This document shows, piece by piece, positions 1 to 7,485 of a stretch of DNA of 64,000 nt. Origin of the DNA: Pseudomonas sp. URMO17WK12:I2 (GTDB lineage: Bacteria > Pseudomonadota > Gammaproteobacteria > Pseudomonadales > Pseudomonadaceae); NCBI RefSeq assembly GCF_003253735.1, contig NZ_QKYW01000003.1:434001-498000 (forward strand). Direction: 5' to 3'. Both the position numbers and the translations under genes were made by a program. The notes under the pieces were generated by a model that was not told the DNA's origin, made no database searches, and was given only the letters and a program-made list of their open reading frames with translations. Each line of letters begins with the position of its first letter. Within the stretch, counting starts at the first letter, position 1.

Positions 1-459
1 ACCGACAACCCGGCCAGCCTCGGCACCGAGGCGCTCGAATTCAGCGCACAGCACGGCACTCTCGCCGGCCGCAAAAGCAGCCCGGACACACTGTTCACGG
101 CTGCAGAGCAGATTGACGAACTCATTTTCGAAGAGCAGGACGACACCCCCGGCATGTTCGCCGCCCTGCGCGGCAAGGTCAGCGAGCTGCTCGGCAAGAA
201 CAAGGAAAAGGAAGGCACGGACGCCGCCAACTTCAGCGCCCTCGGCAATCTGATCGAGGATCTGGCCACCCACGGCGCCCAACAGGCTGAAGCCTTCACC
301 GCCGTGAAGTCAGCCCACGAAAAACTCCAGGCCGACCACACCAAACTGGCCGGCGAGTTCGCCGACCTGCTCAAGAAGCTGGGCGACACCCAGGACCATT
401 CCCACAAACCGCGCCCCCCGGTCACCGGTGGTGATGGCGCCACCCTCACCGACTGCTGA
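1..459 (+). CDS. Capsid scaffolding protein GpO, C-terminal part (P2 family)
   Basis: The reading frame is open from the first base and ends in TGA, giving the last 152 residues of a protein that starts outside the window. In P2, gpO is an internal scaffold with an N-terminal serine protease that matures the capsid; only the scaffold half is visible here. It shows charged, helix-prone sequence (LGKNKEKEG, then a heptad-like stretch ending in ADLLKKLGD), as expected for a scaffold that is later degraded. The major capsid gene follows after 42 bases, as in P2. The call rests on position and composition as well as sequence. Confidence 0.85.
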   Translation, partial: TDNPASLGTEALEFSAQHGTLAGRKSSPDTLFTAAEQIDELIFEEQDDTPGMFAALRGKVSELLGKNKEKEGTDAANFSALGNLIEDLATHGAQQAEAFTAVKSAHEKLQADHTKLAGEFADLLKKLGDTQDHSHKPRPPVTGGDGATLTDC

Positions 460-501
460 TCCCCACGGACAAGCCACACCAACGGAACACCGGAGAACCC
501 A

Positions 502-1521
502 ATGCGCAACGATACTCGCCAACACTTCGACGCCTACCTGAACCAGCTGGCCAAGCTGAGCGGCGTAAGCGACCCCACCAAGACCTTTGCCGTCGACCCA
601 AGCGTCCAGCAGCGTCTGGAAACCCGCATGCAGGAATCCAGCGAATTCCTCAGCCGTATCGGCATGATCGGCGTCGACGAGCTCAAGGGCGAAAAGGTCG
701 GTCTGGGCGTCAGCAGCACCATCGCCGGTCGTACCGACACCACCGGTGACGGCGTGCGTGTGCCGCGCGACGTATCCGACCTGAGCAAGGACGGTTACGA
801 GTGCCGCCACACCGACTTCGACACCGCTGTGCGATATGCGCAGCTGGACGCCTGGGCCAAGTTCCCCGACTTCCAGGCCCGCCTGCGTGACGCCATCCTC
901 AAGCGCCAGGCCCTCGACCGCATCATGATCGGCTTCAACGGCACCAGCGCCGCCGCTACCACCAACCGCGCCACCAACCCGCTGCTGCAGGACGTCAACA
1001 TCGGCTGGTTGCAGAAGTACCGCAACAACGCGCCCCAGCGCGTGCTCAAGAGCGGCAAAGCCGAGAACAAGATCGTCATCGGCAACGGTACAACCGCCGA
1101 CTACAACAACCTGGACGCCCTGGTGTTCGACGCCGTGGCCAACCTCATCGACCCGTGGCACCGCAAGGACACCGGCCTGGTCGTGATCCTCGGCAGCAAC
1201 CTGGTGCACGACAAGTACTTCCCGCTGATCAACAAAGAACAGGCCGCCACCGAGAAGCTGGCCACAGACATGATCATTTCCCAGAAGCGCATGGGCGGTA
1301 AGCAACCGGTCGAAGTACCGCACGTGCCGGACGGCGCCATGCTCATCACCACCCTGGAAAACCTCGCCATCTACTGGCAGATCAGCGGGCGCCGCCGCCA
1401 CATTCAGGAAAACCCGAGCAAGAACCGCATCGAGAACTTCGAGTCCAGCAACGACGATTACGTCGTCGAGGACTACGGCCTCGGCTGCCTCATCGAAAAC
1501 ATTGAGCTGCTGGAGGCCTGA
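502..1521 (+). CDS. Major capsid protein GpN (P2 family)
   Basis: This 339-residue protein is the shell subunit of the prophage head. It opens with MRNDTRQHFDAYLNQLA, the typical start of P2-type capsid proteins, followed by the scaffold-delta-like region and the segment IGMIGVDELKGEKVGLG. The central KRQALDRIMIGFNGTSAA and the C-terminal EDYGLGCLIENIE are also characteristic. A GGAG ribosome binding site lies just before the ATG. It sits between the scaffold and the small terminase as in P2. P2 gpN is cut near its N terminus by gpO; the same is likely here but cannot be read directly. Confidence 0.95.
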   Translation: MRNDTRQHFDAYLNQLAKLSGVSDPTKTFAVDPSVQQRLETRMQESSEFLSRIGMIGVDELKGEKVGLGVSSTIAGRTDTTGDGVRVPRDVSDLSKDGYECRHTDFDTAVRYAQLDAWAKFPDFQARLRDAILKRQALDRIMIGFNGTSAAATTNRATNPLLQDVNIGWLQKYRNNAPQRVLKSGKAENKIVIGNGTTADYNNLDALVFDAVANLIDPWHRKDTGLVVILGSNLVHDKYFPLINKEQAATEKLATDMIISQKRMGGKQPVEVPHVPDGAMLITTLENLAIYWQISGRRRHIQENPSKNRIENFESSNDDYVVEDYGLGCLIENIELLEA

Positions 1522-1526
1522 TCACC

Positions 1527-2237
1527 ATGGCACTGAGCCCTGCCAAGCGCCACTTCCAGCAGGCCACGGCTGCCATTGAGGCAGCCGCGGTGCAGGGCCC
1601 AGCCCTGACCATGGAAGGCGCCACCGCCTACGAGCTGATGCAAGCCCAGCTCCATCAGCACAAACAGCAACTCAAGAAGATCCAGAGCCAGGAAGGCAAG
1701 GCCGACACCAAGCGCAAGCTGCTGCCGGACTACGCCCCCTACGTCGAAGGCGTGCTCAGCGCTGGGAAGGGCGCCCAGGACGACGTGCTCACCACCATCA
1801 TGCTGTGGCGCATCGACGTGGGCGACTACGCCGGCGCCCTGGACATCGCCGAATACGCGCTGCCCTACAACCTCACCATGCCCGACAGCTTCGAACGGTC
1901 GCTGGGCTGCGTCGTGGCCGAGGAAATCGCCAACGTCGCCATCAAGCTGCAGAAGGCCAGCGGCTCGTTCGACCTCGGCCTGCTGCTGCGCACCGAGGCC
2001 GCCACCGCCGGCGAGGACATGCCCGACGAAGCCCGCGCCAAGCTCCACCTGGCCATCGGCAAAGCAGCATCCGCCCTGGTGCCGGACGACGCTGAAGCGG
2101 TCGACGCCCTGCCCCTGCTGCTCATGGCCAAGCAGGATCTGGCCCGCGCCATCGAGCTGCACACCAACTGCGGCGGCAAAAAGGATCTGGAGCGCGTTGA
2201 GCGCCTCCTGAAGAAACACGCCGGCACCACCGGCTAA
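1527..2237 (+). CDS. Terminase small subunit GpM (P2 family)
   Basis: This 236-residue protein matches the P2 gpM endonuclease subunit, which with gpP cuts cos and packages DNA. It begins MALSPAKRHFQQA, has a basic helical stretch (QHKQQLKKIQSQEGK), and then the conserved MLWRIDVGDYAGALDIAEYA segment typical of the family. It starts 6 bases after the capsid stop with GGAGG upstream, so translation is probably coupled. The partner large subunit (gpP) lies outside the window to the left. Confidence 0.92.
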   Translation: MALSPAKRHFQQATAAIEAAAVQGPALTMEGATAYELMQAQLHQHKQQLKKIQSQEGKADTKRKLLPDYAPYVEGVLSAGKGAQDDVLTTIMLWRIDVGDYAGALDIAEYALPYNLTMPDSFERSLGCVVAEEIANVAIKLQKASGSFDLGLLLRTEAATAGEDMPDEARAKLHLAIGKAASALVPDDAEAVDALPLLLMAKQDLARAIELHTNCGGKKDLERVERLLKKHAGTTG

Positions 2238-2338
2238 CCGAGCGTCCCCACGCGCCCGGCGGCTCGGGGTGAATCAGACAGGGTCTCTCCTTCCCTGCCC
2301 TGTGAAGCCCCGACCACCGCCGACTTGAGGCCCTGACC

Positions 2339-2800
2339 ATGAGCGCATTCATAGCGGGTGGCGTTGCAGCGCCGCTCACACTCACCAACGACGGCTTCTG
2401 GCCGGACATCGACCTTGCCGACCTGCGCGACGCCCAGCGCATCGCCAGCAGCGTCACCAATGGCCGCCTGGAAACCGCCGTGGTGGCGGCCATGATCAGC
2501 GTCAACCGCGAGCTCAGCACCCGCAAGCTGCGGTACCAGGCCGAGGGGCACACCCACCTGGCAGCCGTGCCCGCTGACAAGATCGCGGAGCGCAGCGTCC
2601 TCACCATTCTCTACGAGCGTGCCGTCTACAGCGCCGCCAGCGCCGAGGTAGCCGAGCGCTATCGCAGCTTCGATGCCACCAATAGCGGCGCCGCCAAGGC
2701 CGAGGAAGAAGAACCCACCGTCGACGACTACCGCCGCGACAGCCGTTTCGCCATTCGCGATCTGCTCGGCATCAGCCGCACCACCGTCGAGCTGCTGTGA
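2339..2800 (+). CDS. Head completion/stabilisation protein GpL (P2 family)
   Basis: This 153-residue protein matches gpL, which finishes the head after packaging so that tails can join. The segment FWPDIDLADLRDAQRI, then VNRELSTRKLRYQAEG and the C-terminal REDSRFAIRDLLG-like region (here DSRFAIRDLLGISRTTVELL), are typical. It comes after a gap of about 100 bases from the terminase gene, in which I see only a short inverted repeat (ACAGGG/CCCTGT). The TGA stop overlaps the ATG of the next gene. Confidence 0.9.
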   Translation: MSAFIAGGVAAPLTLTNDGFWPDIDLADLRDAQRIASSVTNGRLETAVVAAMISVNRELSTRKLRYQAEGHTHLAAVPADKIAERSVLTILYERAVYSAASAEVAERYRSFDATNSGAAKAEEEEPTVDDYRRDSRFAIRDLLGISRTTVELL

Positions 2801-3006
2801 TGGCCACCCTCCGCGCCCACCAAAACGAGACCCTCGACGCCCTCTGCTGGCGGCACTACGGCCGCACCGCGGGCGTCGTCGAGGCCGTGCTTGAGGCAAA
2901 CCCCGGTCTCGCCGACCTGGGCCCCAACCTTCCACAAGGCCACCCCGTCACCCTGCCCGATGCTGCACCGCAGCCCGAGCAGCAGGCGGTAACCCTATGG
3001 GACTGA
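2800..3006 (+). CDS. Tail protein GpX (LysM-like)
   Basis: This is a 68-residue protein of the P2 gpX family, an essential small tail protein with a LysM-like fold. Visible family features are the early TLDALCWRHYGR, the EAVLEANPGLADLGPNLP core and a C-terminal IVTLPD-like strand (here PVTLPDAA). I chose the ATG whose first base is the last base of the gpL stop (TGATG); a GTG three bases earlier is possible but less likely. It closes the head gene group and precedes the lysis cassette. Confidence 0.9.
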   Translation: MATLRAHQNETLDALCWRHYGRTAGVVEAVLEANPGLADLGPNLPQGHPVTLPDAAPQPEQQAVTLWD

Positions 3007-3030
3007 CCACCACCACAGGGCAAAGGAACC

Positions 3031-3351
3031 ATGAAAATGCCTGACCGTCCCGAAACCTGGGCCTGGCTCGCCAGCTGGCTCGAACACAACTGGCCCGCCA
3101 TCTACAGCGGTGGCCTGGCGTTCTTCATCGCGGCCCTGCGCATCATCTACGGCGGCGGCAACCTGCGCCGTGTCGCCCTGGAGGCGCCGCTGTGTGGCTT
3201 CCTGGCAATGGCCACCAGCCACGGCATCGAGCTGCTCGGCATCCCCGCAACTACCGCCCCATTCTTCGGCGGTGCCATTGGCCTGCTGGGCGTAGAAGGC
3301 ACCCGCGCAGCCGCTAAACGCTTCTTCGAACGCAAGGTAGAAACGCTATGA
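3031..3351 (+). CDS. Phage holin (lambda holin superfamily)
   Basis: This 106-residue membrane protein is the lysis timer that opens the inner membrane for the endolysin. After a short amphipathic N terminus (ETWAWLASWLEHNWP) there are about three hydrophobic segments at residues 22-40, 53-68 and 74-92, and a basic tail (AAAKRFFERKVETL). It matches the lambda-family holins found in P2-like Pseudomonas phages, in the position of P2 gene Y. AAGGA lies 4 bases before the ATG, and the stop overlaps the endolysin start by ATGA. Confidence 0.85.
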   Translation: MKMPDRPETWAWLASWLEHNWPAIYSGGLAFFIAALRIIYGGGNLRRVALEAPLCGFLAMATSHGIELLGIPATTAPFFGGAIGLLGVEGTRAAAKRFFERKVETL

Positions 3352-4196
3352 GCCAGCCCACACTACGCCACGGCGACCGCTCCCAGGCCGTCCAGCAGCT
3401 GCAGCGCTCCCTGATCGCCCGCGGCTACCAGCTCTACCCGGACGGGGACTTCGGCGACAAGACCGAGGCCGCCGTCCGCGCCTTCCAGCTTAAGATGGGT
3501 CTGGTGGTGGACGGCGCTGCCGGCCCGAAAACCCTGGCCGCCCTCGCCGGCGCTGACTGCTCCAGGCTGCTCAGCAACATCACCTTGGTGGCCGCCGCCG
3601 AGCGCCTCGGCGTCGAGCTGGCCAGCGTCTACGCCGTCAACGAAGTAGAGTCCGCCGGCGCCGGCTTCCTGGCCAACGGCAAGCCCGCCATCCTGTTCGA
3701 GCGGCACATCATGCATCGCCAGCTGAGCACCCCGCGCAGCCCGGATCAGGTCGCCGGCAAGCTCAAGGCCCGCGCCGATCTGCTGGCCAGCGAATTCCCC
3801 AACTTGGTCAACACCCGCCCCGGTGGCTACGCCGGCGGCGTGGCCGAGCATCAGCGTCTGGCCCAGGCTCGTCAGCTCGACGACACCGCCGCGCTGGAAT
3901 CGGCGAGCTGGGGCGCGTTCCAGATCATGGGCTTTCACGCCACCCGCCTCGGCTACCCCAACGTGCAAGCCTTTGCCGCCACCATGGCCCAAGATGAAAA
4001 CGCCCAGTTCGACGCCTTTGTGGCGTTCATCGAGGCCGACCCCGTGCTGCACAAGGCCCTAAAGGCCCGCAAGTGGAAGGACTTCGCCGCCACCTACAAC
4101 GGCCCCAGCTACGCCCGCAACCTCTACGACGTGAAGCTGCAGCGGGCCTATGAGCGGCACGCCGGCTGTGGCTGCGGCCAGAAGGCTGCCGCGTGA
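3348..4196 (+). CDS. Endolysin: peptidoglycan-binding domain plus N-acetylmuramidase
   Basis: This 282-residue enzyme degrades the cell wall at lysis. Residues 5-65 are a PG_binding_1 domain (QAVQQLQRSLIARGY, then GDFGDKTEAAVRAFQ). Residues about 80-275 match the N-acetylmuramidase (DUF3380) family, with AVNEVESAGAGFLANGKPAI containing the catalytic glutamate and ESASWGAFQIMGFH. There is no signal peptide, so it should be released through the holin. It is modular, unlike P2 gpK, and overlaps both holin and Rz genes by 4 bases. Confidence 0.93.
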   Translation: MSQPTLRHGDRSQAVQQLQRSLIARGYQLYPDGDFGDKTEAAVRAFQLKMGLVVDGAAGPKTLAALAGADCSRLLSNITLVAAAERLGVELASVYAVNEVESAGAGFLANGKPAILFERHIMHRQLSTPRSPDQVAGKLKARADLLASEFPNLVNTRPGGYAGGVAEHQRLAQARQLDDTAALESASWGAFQIMGFHATRLGYPNVQAFAATMAQDENAQFDAFVAFIEADPVLHKALKARKWKDFAATYNGPSYARNLYDVKLQRAYERHAGCGCGQKAAA

Positions 4197-4636
4197 GCAC
4201 CCTCCGCCAAGCCGCCTACGGCTTCGCCCTGCTGCTGGCCATCGCCCTGCTCATCTGGGGCGGTTACCAGCAGAGCCAGGCCGCCCAGGCCCGCGCCACG
4301 GACGACGCCGAGCGCATCGCCACGCTTGAGCAGCGCAACACCCGCCAGGCCCAGGCCATCATCACCCTCGGCGCCAATATCGCCGCTCAACGCCTGGCCC
4401 AACAGAGCATGCAGAACAACCGCGCCGACCTGCAGCAGGCCAACGCCGTGCACCAGGTGCAGAAAAAGGAGACCGTCCGTAATGACCCGCCTGCACAGAA
4501 CTGGGCTGCTCAGCCTTTGCCTGCACTCACTCGCCGCCTGCACCAGCGCCCCGCCATCACCGGAACCGCTGGTTACCGTGCTTTCCTGTCCGGTCGTAAC
4601 GCGCTGCACCCTGCCGCCGGCGGCGCCGATCGATAA
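4193..4636 (+). CDS. Inner-membrane spanin, Rz/LysB-like
   Basis: This 147-residue protein has one N-terminal membrane helix (GFALLLAIALLIWGGY, residues 9-24) followed by a long glutamine- and alanine-rich coiled coil (about 28-95). That is the layout of the i-spanin, which spans the periplasm and fuses inner and outer membranes at the last step of lysis. It starts with GTG in a GTGA overlap with the endolysin stop. The outer-membrane partner Rz1 is encoded inside its 3' half in another frame. P2 LysB occupies the same place. Confidence 0.85.
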   Translation: MSTLRQAAYGFALLLAIALLIWGGYQQSQAAQARATDDAERIATLEQRNTRQAQAIITLGANIAAQRLAQQSMQNNRADLQQANAVHQVQKKETVRNDPPAQNWAAQPLPALTRRLHQRPAITGTAGYRAFLSGRNALHPAAGGADR

Positions 4637-4742
4637 CGGCGAGCTCAGCGACGACAACGACGCCCTGCTCGCCGCCTGGGCTGACTGCGCCGCCCAGGTC
4701 GATGCCATGTTCGACCACAACCAGCAGAGGCCCGCGCCGTGA
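4482..4742 (+). CDS. Outer-membrane spanin lipoprotein, Rz1/LysC-like, nested in Rz
   Basis: In the +1 frame relative to Rz, an ATG with AAGGAG 10 bases upstream opens an 86-residue reading frame. Its N terminus MTRLHRTGLLSLCLHSLAAC ends in the lipobox LAAC, followed by a proline-rich stretch (TSAPPSPEP), both hallmarks of Rz1. The first 155 bases overlap Rz and the rest runs past the Rz stop to a GTGA overlap with gene R. This arrangement is known for lambda (embedded) and P2 (overlapped) spanin pairs. Confidence 0.85.
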   Translation: MTRLHRTGLLSLCLHSLAACTSAPPSPEPLVTVLSCPVVTRCTLPPAAPIDNGELSDDNDALLAAWADCAAQVDAMFDHNQQRPAP

Positions 4743-5218
4743 ACAAACCCAACAGCTTGCGCGAGCACCTACTCGCCAAAGTCCCCAGCCTCGCCCAGAA
4801 CCCGGACCGCCTGTTGATCTTCATCGACGAAGGCACCCTGCGCTGCACCTCGGCGGCGTCCCTGTCATGGGAATACGGCTACACCCTGCAGGTCATCCTC
4901 ACCGACTTCGCCGCCCACCCGGATACCGTCATGCTGCCGCTGCTCGGCTGGCTCACCGTCCACCAGAACGAGCTGCTGGCCAACCTCACCAAGTCCGCCG
5001 AGGGCATCGCCTTCGAAGCCGACGTGCTCGACGGCAACACCATCGACCTGGCCCTCAAGCTGCCGCTGACCGAGCGCGTGGTCGTCGGCAAGGACGAAGC
5101 CGGCGCCACCACCCTCACACACCCGGCCGAGCCGCAGCCGATGCAGGCCTTCACCGATTCAGCCTGGCCGCCGGCCGGCAGCGACGGCCAGCGCGAGTGG
5201 TACCTGCCAGATGGCTGA
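4739..5218 (+). CDS. Tail completion protein GpR (P2 family)
   Basis: This 159-residue protein matches P2 gpR, needed to finish the tail so it can join the head. Family features are MNKPNSLREHLLAKVPSL at the start, the RLLIFIDEGTLRCT strand and the C-terminal REWYLPDG. It starts on GTG overlapping the Rz1 stop (GTGA) and overlaps gene S by 8 bases, so lysis and tail genes form one late transcript as in P2. Confidence 0.9.
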   Translation: MNKPNSLREHLLAKVPSLAQNPDRLLIFIDEGTLRCTSAASLSWEYGYTLQVILTDFAAHPDTVMLPLLGWLTVHQNELLANLTKSAEGIAFEADVLDGNTIDLALKLPLTERVVVGKDEAGATTLTHPAEPQPMQAFTDSAWPPAGSDGQREWYLPDG

Positions 5219-5672
5219 CACCCTCGACGATCTGTCCGCCTGGCTCACCCCACTGCTCATGCGCCTGCAGCCCGCCCAGCGCGCCAAGCTGGCCCGCGAG
5301 GCCGCCAAGCGCCTGCGCCGTACCCAGCAGCAACGCATCCTGGTGCAACGCAACCCGGACGGCACCGCCTTCACCCCCCGCAAGGCGCGCACGCTGCGCA
5401 GCAAGCAGGGCCGCATCAAGGCCCGCGCCAAGATGTTCAGCAAGCTGCGCACCGCGCGTTACCTCAAGGCCGGCGGCAGCGCCGCAGAGGCCACCGTCAG
5501 CTTTGCCGGCCGCATCAGCCGAATCGCCCGCATTCACCAGTACGGCCTGCGGGATCGCCCAGGCAAGGGCATGCCCGACGTGCAGTACGCCAAGCGCGAG
5601 CTGCTCGGCTTCGCCCCTGGTGACCGCGACATGCTCAGCGACCTGCTGCTGAGTCACCTCTCAGATCAGTAG
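5211..5672 (+). CDS. Tail completion/virion morphogenesis protein GpS (P2 family)
   Basis: This 153-residue basic protein matches P2 gpS (phage virion morphogenesis family). Typical segments are LTPLLMRLQPAQRAKL, the arginine-rich RLRRTQQQRI, PDGTAFTPRK, and near the C terminus RIARIHQYGLRDRPG and YAKRELLGF. It is the last gene of the first late operon seen here; an unrelated accessory gene starts about 60 bases later. Confidence 0.92.
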   Translation: MADTLDDLSAWLTPLLMRLQPAQRAKLAREAAKRLRRTQQQRILVQRNPDGTAFTPRKARTLRSKQGRIKARAKMFSKLRTARYLKAGGSAAEATVSFAGRISRIARIHQYGLRDRPGKGMPDVQYAKRELLGFAPGDRDMLSDLLLSHLSDQ

Positions 5673-5736
5673 CCTTGCATTGGCCTGATCGACAGTGGCA
5701 CCGTAGCAGCACATATCCGCACTCAAGGAAGTGACA

Positions 5737-6498
5737 GTGGAGCAAAAACGAATCGCGCTTTTGATCGATTGCGACAATGTGAGCCATAACGCCATCGCCG
5801 GCGTCTTGGAAGAACTGGCGAAATACGGAATGGTCAACGTTCGCCATGCTCACGGCGATTGGAAGAGTGAACATCTCAATGGTTGGGTTGAAAAGCTTCA
5901 CCCCTCTGCTATCCGGCCAATGCAGCAGTTCGCCTACACAAAGGGTAAGAACGCCACAGACTCAGCCATGATCATCGACGCTATGGACCTGCTTTACAGC
6001 AAGAACGTTGATGCCTTCGCCCTGATGACTAGCGACAGCGACTTCACCCCGCTTGTATTACGTTTGCAAGAAAGCGGCTTCCCTGTTTACGGCTTCGGAG
6101 AGAAAAAAACGCCTCAACCCTTTGTGGACGCCTGCTCTTCATTCATCTACGTAGAAAATCTGATACCCGTAGACGAAAAGACTACCGACGATCCGCAACC
6201 GCAGAAGAAGACTCGTATCGAGCTGCGCTGTGACACGTCTCTAGTTCGTCTCCTACGAACCGCTGCTGAGCGCACCACTGGTGATGATGGTTGGTCTCAT
6301 CTGAGCGAAGTAGGCAAGTACATCCACAACAATAGCTCCTTTTCTGTCGTCAACTACGGCTACCAAAAACTAGGTGATCTTATTAGGGCGTCTGGTCTGT
6401 TTCAGATCAGCATGCGCTACGACGGTACAGCCATGTTCATTCGTGACCAACGAAAGCAGATTCCTACGTCTCAACCATCAGAGACAGAAACCGCGTGA
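5737..6498 (+). CDS. NYN nuclease domain plus LOTUS (OST-HTH) protein, accessory gene
   Basis: This 253-residue protein joins two RNA-linked domains. Residues about 5-140 are an NYN/LabA (PIN-fold) domain with its acidic sites visible: LLIDCDNVS, KNATDSAMIIDAMDLL and MTSDSDFTPL. Residues about 165-240 look like a LOTUS/OST-HTH RNA-binding domain (GWSHLSEVGKYI ... YQKLGDLIRASGLF). I chose the GTG at 5737 because AAGGA lies 7 bases before it; the GTG at 5731 is too close to that site. Codon use is less GC-rich than the tail genes around it. It sits between S and V, a known P2 insertion point for non-essential genes. An RNase role, perhaps against other phages, is inference. Confidence 0.8.
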   Translation: MEQKRIALLIDCDNVSHNAIAGVLEELAKYGMVNVRHAHGDWKSEHLNGWVEKLHPSAIRPMQQFAYTKGKNATDSAMIIDAMDLLYSKNVDAFALMTSDSDFTPLVLRLQESGFPVYGFGEKKTPQPFVDACSSFIYVENLIPVDEKTTDDPQPQKKTRIELRCDTSLVRLLRTAAERTTGDDGWSHLSEVGKYIHNNSSFSVVNYGYQKLGDLIRASGLFQISMRYDGTAMFIRDQRKQIPTSQPSETETA

Positions 6499-6504
6499 AC
6501 TGAA

Positions 6505-6527
6505 GTTGTAACCATTCCCGCTACAAC
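6505..6527 (+). promoter_or_regulatory. Candidate Ogr-type late-activator site upstream of gene V
   Basis: A 23-base dyad, GTTGTA-N11-TACAAC, lies 45 bases before the V start. The same arms, the same 11-base spacer length and the shared tail CCCGCTACAACCCCC recur before gene FI. P2 late promoters are activated by Ogr at TGT-N12-ACA elements centred near -55; here the TGT and ACA triplets are separated by 13 bases. An Ogr/Delta homolog is encoded at 27323-27616. Assignment by analogy. Confidence 0.55.
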
Positions 6528-6571
6528 CCCCACCTGCTGCGCCCCTCGCGCGAGGGCGCCACCATCGCGGC

Positions 6572-7144
6572 ATGAACTCCATTGCCGCCCTTGCCCGCCT
6601 GATCGAAAACCTTGTCCGCCTCGGCACCATCGCCGAGGTGGACGAGCCGAAAGCCCGCGTGCGCGTAAAGTCTGGCGAGCTGCTGACTACCTGGTTGCCC
6701 TGGCTGGCCCTGCGTGCCGGCGCCGACCGTGAGTGGAACCCGCCCACCCAGGGCGAACAGGTCGTGCTGCTCAGCCCCTCTGGCCTGCTCGCCCAGGGCA
6801 TCGTGCTCACCGGTCTGTTCAGCGACGCCAATCCGGCAAACGGCGACCGCGAGGGCTTGCACCGCACCACCTACCGCGATGGCGCCGTGCTGGAGTACGA
6901 CAGCATCGCCCACCTGGTGCGCGTCCAGCTGCCCGCCGGCGGCCGAATCGAAATCATCGCCCCGGCCGGCCTCGATATCACCGGCGACATCCGCCACACC
7001 GGCGACTACACCCAAACCGGCAACCAGACCATTACCGGCACGGTCGAGGTGAGCGAAGACGTGACCGCGGCCGGCATCAGCCTGGTTCAGCACCGTCACG
7101 GTGGCGTGCTGTCGGGCGGCAGCAGCACGGAGCAGCCGCAATGA
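6572..7144 (+). CDS. Baseplate assembly/spike protein GpV (P2 family)
   Basis: This 190-residue protein is the tail spike that punctures the outer membrane. It begins MNSIAALARLIENLVRLGTI, like P2 gpV, then an OB-fold region (KARVRVKSGELLTTWLPWL), and ends in a beta-helical, glycine/threonine-rich part with a C-terminal QHRHGG segment like the metal-binding tip of gpV. No strong ribosome binding site precedes the ATG. It overlaps W by 4 bases and starts the V-W-J-I-H-G operon. Confidence 0.92.
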   Translation: MNSIAALARLIENLVRLGTIAEVDEPKARVRVKSGELLTTWLPWLALRAGADREWNPPTQGEQVVLLSPSGLLAQGIVLTGLFSDANPANGDREGLHRTTYRDGAVLEYDSIAHLVRVQLPAGGRIEIIAPAGLDITGDIRHTGDYTQTGNQTITGTVEVSEDVTAAGISLVQHRHGGVLSGGSSTEQPQ

Positions 7145-7485
7145 ACCGCCACACTGGCAGCACAATCACCGAGCTGGAGCACATCAGCCAGAGCATCGGC
7201 GACATCCTCACCACTCGCCTGGGTACCCGCGTGATGCGCCGCGAGTACGGCAGCCTGCTGGTCGACCTGATCGACCAGCCCGGCAACGACACCACCCGCC
7301 TGCTCTGCTACGCCGCCATAGCCATGGCTCTCATGCGCTGGGAGCCACGCATTCGCCTCAGCCGCGTGCAGCTGGATGCCGGCACCGTGGCCGGCCAGTT
7401 CGTGCTCACCCTGGAAGCCGTCCGCGTGGACACCAACGAGGCCACCAACCTCGTCATCCCGCTACGCATGGGGGCTGCCGCATGA
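7141..7485 (+). CDS. Baseplate assembly protein GpW (gp25-like)
   Basis: This 114-residue protein matches P2 gpW / T4 gp25, a conserved baseplate wedge protein of contractile tails. The segment IGDILTTRLGTRVMRREYGS is the family signature, followed by LVDLIDQPGND. The start ATG overlaps the V stop and its own stop overlaps J, showing tight coupling within the baseplate operon. Confidence 0.95.
   Translation: MNRHTGSTITELEHISQSIGDILTTRLGTRVMRREYGSLLVDLIDQPGNDTTRLLCYAAIAMALMRWEPRIRLSRVQLDAGTVAGQFVLTLEAVRVDTNEATNLVIPLRMGAAA

Noticed and set aside
310..1401. Long minus-strand open frame (363 codons) opposite the capsid gene
   Set aside because: It is the mirror of a GC-rich coding strand: low-complexity Gly/Val/Ala composition, no ribosome site, and the plus strand holds a clear P2 capsid gene.
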